NCBI RefSeq assembly: GCF_009769165.1
Contig: NZ_CP043476.1
Coordinates: forward strand, 4,533,001 to 4,597,000
Length of the DNA: 64,000 nt
Source of the DNA: Xanthomonas hyacinthi
GTDB lineage: Bacteria; Pseudomonadota; Gammaproteobacteria; Xanthomonadales; Xanthomonadaceae
Reading direction: 5' to 3'
Position 1 is the stretch's first letter, and each line of letters starts with the position of its first letter. The position numbers were made by a program, and so were the translations under genes. This document shows positions 8,513-16,113 of the stretch, in pieces. Below the pieces are notes generated by a model. The model had not been told where the DNA came from. It searched no databases and was given only the letters and a program-made list of their open reading frames with translations.

Positions 8513-8985
8513 CAGTGGACCTCCGCAATAGCGCGCGAAGCCAGGTCTGGCGCGCGCAATTTGATGGCTGTTTCATTCAGTTCGGCGAATGTTTCGCGCA
8601 GATGAGCCAACAGCCAATCGACGGCATCTGCTGTGTCGATGAAGGATTGCGTCGGCACGCCGTACAGTCGCTCGGCGCTCATCTTGTTGGTCCTGTTCAC
8701 CACAGCCGCAGGCGCTACCGTGGCCATTCCGATCACATGCCTTTTGAAGCGCTCACCATTGGCGCTGAACCATTCCTTTCGTTCCCTGGCGCCACCAGGT
8801 GGATGTACATAAGCGCCCTCGTCCTTGAATATCCGGAAAGCAGCGAAGCGTTCGCCACGATTCAGCCATTCGTTCCACGCGGCAGCGTGGCGGTGCAAAT
8901 CGTCCAAACTGGGATTGCCGCTGGAGATTGATAAAACGAGAGGCGAGCAGGAAAGGTCGTTGTGCATCATGTTTTTAAAGGCCAT
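8512..8985 (-). CDS. Uncharacterised protein heading the MDR-MFS operon
   Basis: The product is 157 residues and I do not recognise a named family. It is a mixed alpha/beta cytosolic protein: 'PLVLSISSGNPSLDDLHRHA', 'RFAAFRIFKDEGAYVHPPGG', then a C-terminal helical part 'DAVDWLLAHLRETFAELNET'. There is no signal peptide, membrane segment or cysteine motif. It is the first gene of the operon with the MDR enzyme and MFS transporter, and its promoter region carries a repeat shared with the divergent AraC promoter. A role as an accessory or stress-response protein is guesswork. Confidence 0.7.
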   Translation of the reverse strand: MAFKNMMHNDLSCSPLVLSISSGNPSLDDLHRHAAAWNEWLNRGERFAAFRIFKDEGAYVHPPGGARERKEWFSANGERFKRHVIGMATVAPAAVVNRTNKMSAERLYGVPTQSFIDTADAVDWLLAHLRETFAELNETAIKLRAPDLASRAIAEVH

Positions 8986-9077
8986 GCCGGAGAAATAGTG
9001 AGTTGCGCGAGGCTTGAAGGGCGGGCAGTGAATCGCTCTGGAAATAATCTTAGACTCAAGCGCAAATGGATATTTTG

Positions 9078-9109
9078 AAATGCTTAGTCAAAATGGATTC
9101 GCTGTTTGG
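9078..9109 (+). promoter_or_regulatory. Direct repeat copy 1, candidate AraC binding site
   Basis: The bases at 9078-9109 contain TTAGTCAAaaTGGATTC and end in TGTTTGG. A near-identical copy lies at 9400-9431 in the same orientation (about 26 of 32 positions alike). This copy lies 93 bp upstream of the 8985 start, that one 54 bp upstream of the AraC start. The rest of the 8986-9484 interval shows no gene. Confidence 0.5.
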
Positions 9110-9399
9110 CTTTCCGGATTCATAGCGGCTGCAACGTTTTGAAAACCAAGTTTGCGCATCGGAAATTGCACCGTGATCGACCTTCTCGGCGGTTACGGTC
9201 ACTACAGGAAGCTGTATCGCCGATGCGTCTGACGGTGTCTCGCCCGCGAATGCCGACTCGGAACAAAGAGACGATAGGCCGATAAAAAATTGCGTGTTGC
9301 AACGCGGAATGTTGGTGTTTCATTCAGATATCCAGGGGCGAAGGCGTGGTCGATTTATTCCTCAGTCACTGTACTTTTTAGATGCAAATAAGTATCATT

Positions 9400-9431
9400 A
9401 AATGTTTAGTCAAGCTGGATTCCTTGTTTGG
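9400..9431 (+). promoter_or_regulatory. Direct repeat copy 2, candidate AraC binding site
   Basis: This is the second copy of the 32-bp element (TTAGTCAAgcTGGATTC ... TGTTTGG), close to the AraC-family start at 9485. The pairing suggests autoregulation plus control of the divergent operon. Confidence 0.5.
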
Positions 9432-9484
9432 AGTTCTGGTGGGCGCGAGACCGAGCAACGGCGAACCGAACCGAAGGAGCCACC

Positions 9485-10423
9485 ATGAATTACCGTTTGA
9501 CGGCGGATGACATTTCTCCACCCAGGCCCCTCGACCGGTCTCCGTGGTGGCGTTCAACGCTTACCGAGGACGTGGGGAACTGCTTCATCGATCAGCTGAA
9601 GTTCGACGACGGCTTGACGCTGAGCTACGCCCAATACGATTCTCGACATGATCTGCTGGAGACTCGGGCATCGGATCGGAGTGGCCGCGCTCTGACCATC
9701 ACCCTTGCGCTCGAAGGATGCGCAAGCACGATCGGGGCGGACGGAAGGCGTTTCGACTTCATTTCCGGGTACAGCACCATTGCCGCGTTCGCGGGCACTC
9801 AGGGCAAGCGACGTGTCCCCGCCGATCAAGTGGTTCGGCAATTGCGACTGATCGCCGAGGAGCCTTTGCTGCATCGGTATGGACTGGAAGGTGTGCTCGA
9901 TGGCGTGAACAATGAGCAATCCGTTCAGTCGCTGTTTTTCGGGAAGTTCGGCGGCCTCACCCAGCGGCTGACCGACTCATTCGACCATCTCCGTCGGCAC
10001 GACGGCAGCCTGCTGGACCTGCAGATCGTCGCGCTGGGCCTGCTGTCCGAACAGACCCGTCCGTTCGCCAAGCAACGGGCCGTGATGGACAAGGTGCGCG
10101 CGAGCGACCAGGACAAGATGTTGGCCGCGCGTGACATCATGATGAGCCAGTACGACCACCCGCTGACCATCGCCTACCTCTGCACCAGGGTCGGCACCAA
10201 CGAATTCAAGCTCAAGCAAGGCTTCCGCGAACTGTTCGGCACCAGCCCGCATCGCATGCTGACCGACATCCGCATGCAAAAGGCCTGGGAACTACTGGAG
10301 ACCGGCTTGTACGTGTCCACGGTGGCCTACAAGGTCGGCTACCAGCACCTGTCGAGCTTCAGCGCGGCCTTCGAGCGGTACTACGGCAGGACACCGAAAT
10401 CCGTAACCAAGTCAACTAGTTGA
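9485..10423 (+). CDS. AraC family transcriptional regulator (PchR-like)
   Basis: The product is 312 residues. The C-terminal third is a double HTH typical of AraC/XylS: 'LTIAYLCTRVGTNEFKLKQG' then 'VSTVAYKVGYQHLSSFSAAF' and the hallmark 'ERYYGRTPKSV'. The N-terminal 200 residues have the layout of PchR-like siderophore sensors but no ligand can be assigned. It is divergent from the 8985-6246 operon, with which it shares the paired 32-bp repeats. The start ATG at 9485 has 'gaaggagccacc' as a strong ribosome-binding site; the upstream extension is rejected for that reason. Confidence 0.88.
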   Translation: MNYRLTADDISPPRPLDRSPWWRSTLTEDVGNCFIDQLKFDDGLTLSYAQYDSRHDLLETRASDRSGRALTITLALEGCASTIGADGRRFDFISGYSTIAAFAGTQGKRRVPADQVVRQLRLIAEEPLLHRYGLEGVLDGVNNEQSVQSLFFGKFGGLTQRLTDSFDHLRRHDGSLLDLQIVALGLLSEQTRPFAKQRAVMDKVRASDQDKMLAARDIMMSQYDHPLTIAYLCTRVGTNEFKLKQGFRELFGTSPHRMLTDIRMQKAWELLETGLYVSTVAYKVGYQHLSSFSAAFERYYGRTPKSVTKSTS

Positions 10424-10583
10424 GCAATGCCCTTCGTTGCCGCCCAAACTCCCATGACACCCCGCTACTACGTACCACTGCAGCAAACCGGTGCCCTATC
10501 CGTTGCTCGATCATTGGCGGCCTATGCGACCCCCTGATTGCGTAGCGTGCCCAGCAGGTTCCGGGCGAGGATGACGTGCTAGA
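10416..10583 (-). pseudogene. Relaxase (DUF3363) C-terminal remnant
   Basis: The minus frame ending at 10416 reads 'MIEQRIGHRF' and 'GVSWEFGRQR', matching 'VIEQRLGQQM' and 'AVSWEIGRQR' at the C-terminus of the intact relaxase at 22351. The DNA 'gtgcccagcaggtt' at about 10548 also matches the relaxase gene near 22630, but the roughly 70 codons between the two blocks are missing. It is a doubly deleted island relic. Confidence 0.7.
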
Positions 10584-10726
10584 TAACAAAGGTGCATCCA
10601 GATCTTTTTCCAACTCCTTGATCGTGCGCGACAGGGGGACTGGTCGACGAGCAGTCGTTCGGCGGCACGGGCGAAATGGAGTTCTTCGGCTACGGCCAAG
10701 AAGCAACGCAGGTGTCGAAGGTCCAT
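10584..10726 (-). pseudogene. LysR N-terminal remnant
   Basis: The minus strand reads 'MDLRHLRCFLAVAEELHFAR' and 'AAERLLVDQSP', then needs a frameshift to continue as 'PLSRTIKELEKDLDAPLL'. This is a LysR HTH cut off after about 50 codons and joined to the relaxase remnant. It is of the same island-type LysR as the 6.1-kb remnant. Confidence 0.7.
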
Positions 10727-10753
10727 TCATCCCATCCGTTCAACATCGCATGG

Positions 10754-12280
10754 CTATTTTTCCAAAACGATATCCAGCGTTGACCGAACGGTGAGCAGAA
10801 GAATCATGGCTATGGCGCAACCCAGCCCGGCGAATAGCATTGCTGCATGGAAACCGCTTTCCATTGCAGTTAGGTAGAGCTTCGACAACTGGGGGAGGGC
10901 GCTGGGGAGCACATGGTGAGTAACGGCCTGGCGTGCAATGGGTATCGCGTCGGTGAGGCCCTGGTCACGCGCCGCATCCGAGAGTACGTGAATCGCTCGG
11001 TTGCTCATGAGCGTTCCAAGAAAGGCGATGCCGATGGTCATTCCGGTTTGTCGCAAGGCATTCATCGTCGCGGAAGCGGTCCCCGAGCGTTCAGCCGGAG
11101 CGGCATTCATAACGACCATGCCCGTGGCGGGAACGGCCAGTCCGGCGCCAATTCCCAGCAAGCCGAAGAGCAATCCGACGATCCAATATGACGTTTGCGC
11201 GGTGAAGACGACCATGGTCGACATCGAAAGCGCGATCAGGCCGTAACCAGCGACCATCAATCGCCGGATTGGAAAAGCAGCGCTCAAACGCCCAAACATG
11301 ATGGACATGCAGCCTGTGAGGACGAACTGCGGCATCATTCGCCACCCGGTCTCCATGGGGGACCAGCCCTGGATTTGCTGCAGAAAGATCGAGAAGAAAA
11401 ACAGGCTGCTGTAGTACGAAAAACCGAGCATGAATGACGCGAAGTTCGCGATCACGAAAGCGCGCTCCCGGAAGAGAGCAAGTGGCAACAGCGGTCGCCG
11501 TACGCGCCTCTCGACAATCGCAAAAACAACCAAGGCGATCAGCGACAGCGTCAAGGCAACCCAGGTTGCGACTGCATTGAACCCATGTTCGCCGGCAGCA
11601 ATCAGCCCATAGGTCAGTGCGCCCAGGCAAACTACGCTGAGTATTTGCCCAACGGGGTCCAACGCAGCATGGTCCGGATGCCTGCGTTCCGTGATTCCCC
11701 ACAAGCCAAGTCCGACGGCAGCAAGGCCCAGGGGAAGATTGATGAGAAAAATCGCCTGCCATCCCGCGACGTGAAGCAGCACGCCACCGAGCAACGGACC
11801 AAGAATCAGCGCCAAGGCGCTGAATGCCGACCAACCGCCGATCACCTGGGCGCGCTCCTTGGGATCGGGGAATGCGTGGGTAAGGATGGGGAGCGCTCCT
11901 GGGATCAGTAATGCGCCCGCTACGCCTTGTACTGCCCGACCTGCAAGCAGCACGTCCAGGGAGTGGGCCATGGCGCATAGCGCGGAGCCAGCGGTAAACA
12001 GAACGACCCCCACCATCCACGCACGCTTGTGCCCGTATCGGTCTCCCACGGGACCGGCTGAAAGCATGAACGCTGAGAGGCAGATTGCATATGCGCTGAC
12101 GACCCATTGAAGGCCTGCGATGTCCGTATGCAGTGCCGTCTGCAGGGTTGGCAGCGCGACGTTGACGATGCTGATGTCGAGCGTGGCGAGGAACGTGCCC
12201 AGGTACGCTGCCGCCAGTGCAGCGCGGCGACGGCCGAGCTGCATGACAGTACGCTGGAGAGAAGGGTCATCGAGGTCCAT
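10754..12280 (-). CDS. DHA2 family multidrug MFS transporter (EmrB/QacA type)
   Basis: The product is 508 residues with 14 predicted helices, the length and layout of DHA2 drug:proton antiporters. Signature stretches are 'FLATLDISIVNVALPTLQTA' (helix 1), 'GPVGDRYGHKRAWMVGVVLF' (loop 2-3) and 'GRAVQGVAGALLIPGALPIL' (motif C region). It probably exports hydrophobic drugs or dyes; no membrane-fusion partner is adjacent. It is divergently transcribed from a TetR gene at 12397, and a long perfect inverted repeat between them is the probable operator. The ATG at 12280 gives a short cytosolic N-terminus as expected. Confidence 0.9.
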   Translation of the reverse strand: MDLDDPSLQRTVMQLGRRRAALAAAYLGTFLATLDISIVNVALPTLQTALHTDIAGLQWVVSAYAICLSAFMLSAGPVGDRYGHKRAWMVGVVLFTAGSALCAMAHSLDVLLAGRAVQGVAGALLIPGALPILTHAFPDPKERAQVIGGWSAFSALALILGPLLGGVLLHVAGWQAIFLINLPLGLAAVGLGLWGITERRHPDHAALDPVGQILSVVCLGALTYGLIAAGEHGFNAVATWVALTLSLIALVVFAIVERRVRRPLLPLALFRERAFVIANFASFMLGFSYYSSLFFFSIFLQQIQGWSPMETGWRMMPQFVLTGCMSIMFGRLSAAFPIRRLMVAGYGLIALSMSTMVVFTAQTSYWIVGLLFGLLGIGAGLAVPATGMVVMNAAPAERSGTASATMNALRQTGMTIGIAFLGTLMSNRAIHVLSDAARDQGLTDAIPIARQAVTHHVLPSALPQLSKLYLTAMESGFHAAMLFAGLGCAIAMILLLTVRSTLDIVLEK

Positions 12281-12288
12281 GTCCCCAA

Positions 12289-12323
12289 TCTATCCATTGA
12301 CCGACCGCTGGTCAATGGATAGA
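12289..12323. promoter_or_regulatory. TetR operator, long perfect inverted repeat
   Basis: Arms of 14 bp (TCTATCCATTGACC at 12289-12302 and its exact complement at 12310-12323) are separated by 7 bp, 8 bp upstream of the MFS start and 73 bp upstream of TetR. The TTGACC/GGTCAA core is common in TetR operators controlling efflux genes. Confidence 0.8.
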
Positions 12324-12396
12324 AGGGGTTGACGGCCTGTGTGGGCGAACAGTCCTTTAAACTGACAAAAGTTGCCAAAGTCCAGGAAATGACACG

Positions 12397-13038
12397 ATGA
12401 AAGTGCGATCTTCCAGAGTGGAATTGCCCGCGAAAATGCCTGCTCGCCCCCGGACGAAACCTGCGGAAGTCCGGCTTGACGAGTTGATGGCCGCCGCGGA
12501 AAAGCTGTTCCTCGCGCAAGGCGTGGACGCGACGACAATCAGCGAAATCGTCGAGGCAGCGCAGGTTGCCAAGGGCACCTTCTATCACTACTTCTCGTCC
12601 AAGAGCGACATGCTCGACGCGCTGGGCAAGCGATACACCGAGCAGTTTCTTGCCAGTTTAGAAGAAGCGATGGAAGGCTGTGCCTCAGACGACTGGACTG
12701 GGCGGCTTCTGGCGTGGATTCATGCCAATGTCGAGACTTACGTCAAGACCTACCGCACGCACGATATTGTGTATACCAACCACCACCATCACGACCGTTC
12801 CAACCAAGCCAAGAATGCCATCCTGGACCAGTTGTTGGAGATTATCGAAGGAGGTAGGTCGGCTGGTATCTGGGCACCCGAAGAGCCACGCATCGTGGCG
12901 CTGCTGATTTATTCCGGTGTTCATGGGGCGACAGATGACGTCATCGCCGCAAAGACGAAAGACTGCGCGCCCTTCGCGCGGCGCGTTTCCGAAGCCTGTT
13001 TGCGGATGCTGACGCTTCCTCAGAAGCCCGCTACGTGA
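12397..13038 (+). CDS. TetR/AcrR family repressor of the DHA2 pump
   Basis: The product is 213 residues. The N-terminal HTH 'TTISEIVEAAQVAKGTFYHY' followed by 'FSSKSDMLDALGKRY' is diagnostic of TetR/AcrR. The remaining helical domain binds the inducer; a tetra-His run ('TNHHHHDRSN') lies in it and is unusual, possibly binding metal or just loop sequence. It is divergent from the DHA2 MFS gene across the perfect inverted repeat at 12289-12323. Local repression of pump and self, relieved by the pump substrate, is the standard model and is inferred here. Confidence 0.9.
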   Translation: MKVRSSRVELPAKMPARPRTKPAEVRLDELMAAAEKLFLAQGVDATTISEIVEAAQVAKGTFYHYFSSKSDMLDALGKRYTEQFLASLEEAMEGCASDDWTGRLLAWIHANVETYVKTYRTHDIVYTNHHHHDRSNQAKNAILDQLLEIIEGGRSAGIWAPEEPRIVALLIYSGVHGATDDVIAAKTKDCAPFARRVSEACLRMLTLPQKPAT

Positions 13039-13158
13039 TCTGATTGCACGCAGTGAGCTGGGGCACGACGACGTTCATGGCCTGCTTGATGGCACTGCAT
13101 TGTTGATGCGCCGCCTCCGTCATGTTTCGTGGCTGGCAGACCCAGATTCACTCAGCGT

Positions 13159-14517
13159 CTACGGCGAGGTGAACCACGCCATAGCGGCAAGGATCGATAC
13201 GCCGACGGATACGCACAACACGACATGCATGCCGGCCTCGAACGTACGCATCTCGGCGATCAGCGTGCCGAAGATGGCGACCCCCAGCGCGGCACCTGTC
13301 TGGCGTGCCGAATTGAGTACCGCAGCGGCCACGCCTGCGCGATCCTTCTCGACGGTGCCCATGGCCGGTGCAGTCGCCGCCGGCGAGATGAAGCCGGAGG
13401 CCAGCCCGACGGCCAGCATCGGAACGACAGCCCACCAGTATGGCGAGGTCGCGCCGGCCGGCAGCATGCCCAACGCGCCGATGGCATAGAAACTGAAGGC
13501 CGCACACATCGACCAGCGCGTGCCGCATCTCCTGACCACCCGATTGGCAACGAAGCTCCCCACCGCCACCATCGCTGTCATCGGCAGGAACGCGAGCCCG
13601 ACCGACAGCGGCGAATAGCCTCTGGCGTGTTGGTAGTACAGACTGGTGACGAAAAACAAGCCGTAGAACACGAAAGCGGATGCCATGGAAACGCAAGTCG
13701 ATCTGGTGAAGGTGCCGTCTTTGAACAAAGACAACGGCAGCATCGGTTGCGTGTGTCGAGCCTCCACCACGATAAACGTTACCCACGCCACCAGAGTGAC
13801 GGCGATGCCCGCGATGATCCGAGGCGAACTCCAGCCCAGCGTTCGTCCTTCGATCAGCACACTGACGAGCCCGCCCAGCGCAACGATGGCCGCCGCTTGA
13901 CCTGCGGGATCAAAGCGGCGGCTTTGCGCCGGCCTCTCGTCGCGCGCGATGCGCCAAGTCATCCCTATGCCGAGCAGCCCGACGGGCACATTCACAAAGA
14001 AGATGCTTCGCCAGTCGAATAGATGAATCAACACGCCGCCGACCAAAGGACCAGCCGCCATGGCAATGCCGCCGCCGCCGACCCAAATACCGATGGCGCG
14101 CGTCCGTTGCTCTGGATCCGGGTAAGCATGATTGATCAGTTTGAGCGAGCACGGCACCAGCATTGCCGCCCCGGCCCCTTGAAAGACGCGCGCAATAACC
14201 AGACTCGGCAGATCGGTCGCCAAGCCGCAGCCCACCGAGGCAAGGGTGAACAGCGCAAGGCCGATCAGATAGACATTCCGCGCGCCCCATCGGTCGCCCA
14301 GCGTCCCGCCGGTCAACAAGAGGCTGGCGAATGCCAGGGTGTACGCGTTTAGCACCCACTGCAGACCCTCGACCTGGGTGCCCAGCGAGACCGAGAGGCG
14401 CTCCAGCGCAACGTTGACGATCGACGTGTCCAGTAGAACCACGATATAGCTGACGCTTGCCGCCGCCAGAATCCGGCGCTGTATGACTCCGTTGCTTGCA
14501 CGATCGACCACGTTCAC
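13159..14517 (-). CDS. DHA2-like MFS transporter
   Basis: The product is 452 residues. 'VVLLDTSIVNVALERLSVSL', 'LTGGTLGDRWGARNVYLIGL' and 'RVFQGAGAAMLVPCSLKLIN' are the helix 1, loop 2-3 and motif C signatures of 14-helix drug exporters. The GTG start at 14517 overlaps the TGA of the upstream NTF2-like gene (GTGA), which argues for translational coupling and against the longer frame from 14571. The two-gene operon is divergent from the ArsR regulator at 15063. The substrate is unknown, but the SnoaL-like partner hints at an aromatic or polyketide-like compound. Confidence 0.87.
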   Translation of the reverse strand: MNVVDRASNGVIQRRILAAASVSYIVVLLDTSIVNVALERLSVSLGTQVEGLQWVLNAYTLAFASLLLTGGTLGDRWGARNVYLIGLALFTLASVGCGLATDLPSLVIARVFQGAGAAMLVPCSLKLINHAYPDPEQRTRAIGIWVGGGGIAMAAGPLVGGVLIHLFDWRSIFFVNVPVGLLGIGMTWRIARDERPAQSRRFDPAGQAAAIVALGGLVSVLIEGRTLGWSSPRIIAGIAVTLVAWVTFIVVEARHTQPMLPLSLFKDGTFTRSTCVSMASAFVFYGLFFVTSLYYQHARGYSPLSVGLAFLPMTAMVAVGSFVANRVVRRCGTRWSMCAAFSFYAIGALGMLPAGATSPYWWAVVPMLAVGLASGFISPAATAPAMGTVEKDRAGVAAAVLNSARQTGAALGVAIFGTLIAEMRTFEAGMHVVLCVSVGVSILAAMAWFTSP

Positions 14518-14945
14518 GGGACCGGCTTGTTCAATGCGGCAATGAGCACCTTGAAGCCGACCCATCCCCAATAAACCCGGTGATGCGCAATGAGCCCGTT
14601 CGCGATATCCATCACTTCGACAAGATCGACCTGATCTCCCTGCGGCGTGTCGCGCGGATACTCCCAGGTCAGCTGTCTACCATCGGAGAAGAACGTCCCC
14701 GTTCGATACCAACGGCCCAGATCGTGTTGGAGTTTGCGGAATCCGGCCTCGAAGAACAGCCTGATTTCGGCCTTGCCCTTCAGGATGCCCTCCGTTCTGT
14801 CTTTCAAGGTTGCGAGGATCAACGGGGTTTCCAGAGTGGCATCGTCGGCATAGAGCGCCATCAGGCCATCGAGATCGCGGCCACGAATTGTTTCGTGCCA
14901 CTGTTCATGGATGTGGCGAATTTCGGCATCGGTGTTCTTGGGCAT
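14514..14945 (-). CDS. SnoaL/NTF2-like protein
   Basis: The product is 143 residues. 'RGRDLDGLMALYADDATLET', 'LKDRTEGILKGKAEIRLFFE' and 'VDLVEVMDIANGLIAHHRVY' are the canonical helix, cone and final-strand segments of SnoaL-like NTF2-fold proteins. This fold covers cyclases, isomerases and hydrolases, as well as ligand binders; no defined active site is seen. It is the first gene of the operon with the MFS exporter. Two adjacent Met codons occur; the second (14945) sits 6 bases after 'GGAG' and is preferred. Confidence 0.82.
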   Translation of the reverse strand: MPKNTDAEIRHIHEQWHETIRGRDLDGLMALYADDATLETPLILATLKDRTEGILKGKAEIRLFFEAGFRKLQHDLGRWYRTGTFFSDGRQLTWEYPRDTPQGDQVDLVEVMDIANGLIAHHRVYWGWVGFKVLIAALNKPVP

Positions 14946-15004
14946 CATCGGCTCCCGGCTTGACCAGAAAGAACGGAGCCTAGCTTGGATGTGATGCCCG
15001 ATGA

Positions 15005-15020
15005 TTCGACACGAGTCGAA
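15005..15020. promoter_or_regulatory. Inverted repeat in the ArsR/NTF2 intergenic region
   Basis: TTCGAC-acga-GTCGAA has perfect 6-bp arms between the divergent NTF2-MFS operon and the ArsR-like gene. It is a candidate operator. Confidence 0.45.
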
Positions 15021-15051
15021 GCATGAAGTCGGGAGCGGTGATATCGTGGAG

Positions 15052-15066
15052 TCATCCAATGGATGA
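15052..15066. promoter_or_regulatory. ArsR operator overlapping its own start
   Basis: TCATCCA-a-TGGATGA has perfect 7-bp arms and overlaps the ATG at 15063. If the true start is the next in-frame ATG (15075), the site would lie in the leader. Either way it fits autorepression. Confidence 0.55.
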
Positions 15067-15788
15067 TCAATGTTATGGGACCTCAACCGAAAATCGCTTC
15101 CACCGCGTTCCTGATTTCCGATGCGGCACGCGCGGCCATGCTGATGAGCCTGGTTGGGGGGTGTGCGCTGCCTGCCGGCGAACTGGCTCGTATTGCTGGC
15201 GTTACCGCGCAGACGGCAAGCTCCCATTTGAGCAAGCTCTTGGCTGGGGGGTTACTTGCGCTCGAAACCCAAGGGCGGCACCGTTACTACCGGCTGGCAG
15301 ACGCGCATGTTGCACTCGCGCTCGAAACTCTCGCGTCGATCAGCCCGGTGGAAACTGTGCATCGAACTCCTGTGAGCCAAGCGTCGCGAGACCTTCAATT
15401 TGCACGTTGCTGTTATGACCATCTAGCGGGCCGGCTTGGTGTTGCCATTACGCATGGCCTGCAAGCGCATGGTTTTATCATCGAGGCTGCGGACAAACAG
15501 TTCAGCGTGATGCCGGCTGGCGTCACGTGGTTTAGCGCTATGGGTCTGGAGCTCGCCGAGCTCAAACCGAACCGGCGCGGCCTGGCCCGACAATGTCTGG
15601 ACTGGACCGAACGCGAACATCATCTGGCCGGTCCATTGGGGGTGCAATTCATGCGCCTGATGTGTTCCAAGGGATGGCTGCGGCGCTCATCGACGTCGCG
15701 TGGCGTTCGCGTCACGCCGAAGGGCTGGGCTGAACTAAAGAAACAACTCGACATTGATGCGGGTTCGGTAACGCATGTTCGGTCGTGA
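15063..15788 (+). CDS. ArsR-type winged-helix regulator
   Basis: The product is 241 residues. The N-terminal winged helix 'LPAGELARIAGVTAQTASSH' followed by 'LSKLLAGGLLALETQGRHRY' is that of ArsR/SmtB proteins, extended by a 140-residue C-terminal domain found in larger ArsR-like regulators next to MFS genes. No metal-binding CxC motif is present, so the effector is probably organic. It is divergent from the NTF2-MFS operon with two palindromes in between. Either ATG 15063 or ATG 15075 may be the start; the HTH is complete in both cases. Confidence 0.85.
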   Translation: MINVMGPQPKIASTAFLISDAARAAMLMSLVGGCALPAGELARIAGVTAQTASSHLSKLLAGGLLALETQGRHRYYRLADAHVALALETLASISPVETVHRTPVSQASRDLQFARCCYDHLAGRLGVAITHGLQAHGFIIEAADKQFSVMPAGVTWFSAMGLELAELKPNRRGLARQCLDWTEREHHLAGPLGVQFMRLMCSKGWLRRSSTSRGVRVTPKGWAELKKQLDIDAGSVTHVRS

Positions 15789-15861
15789 TACGCCGTCTCT
15801 TGGTCCAACAGCACACATATTCAATCCGATTCGGCACGATCTTGATTTAGCGACACGGCAT

Positions 15862-16113
15862 TTACTCTTTAAATAAGTGACGTGGAATACCAGCGACGTC
15901 GGGGCGAATGGCATACAGATCCCCAGCGTCCGGGTAGGCATCTAGTTCCGCGGGCGTCATGGCAAATCGTGCAGTGGTGATGAACAACGTATCCAAATCA
16001 TCCCCGCCGAAGCAGCAACTGGTGGGACGGGGTACGGGCATGGCGAGGCGAGCGCTCAAGCGCCCGTCTCGGTCGTAGCGCAGCAGGCATCCCGGCCTAG
16101 AACGCAGCTCCAA
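15862..16113 (-). pseudogene. SMP-30/gluconolactonase C-terminal fragment
   Basis: The minus frame reads 'PVPRPTSCCFGGDDLDTLFI' then 'TTARFAMTPAELDAYPDAGD' and ends 'GIPRHLFKE'. The PT..CFGG..LDTLFITTA block is the last beta-propeller blade of SMP-30/Cgr1 sugar lactonases. The N-terminal three quarters are missing, replaced by the 3' end of the MFS gene. Only about 80 codons remain, so it is inactive. Confidence 0.75.
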
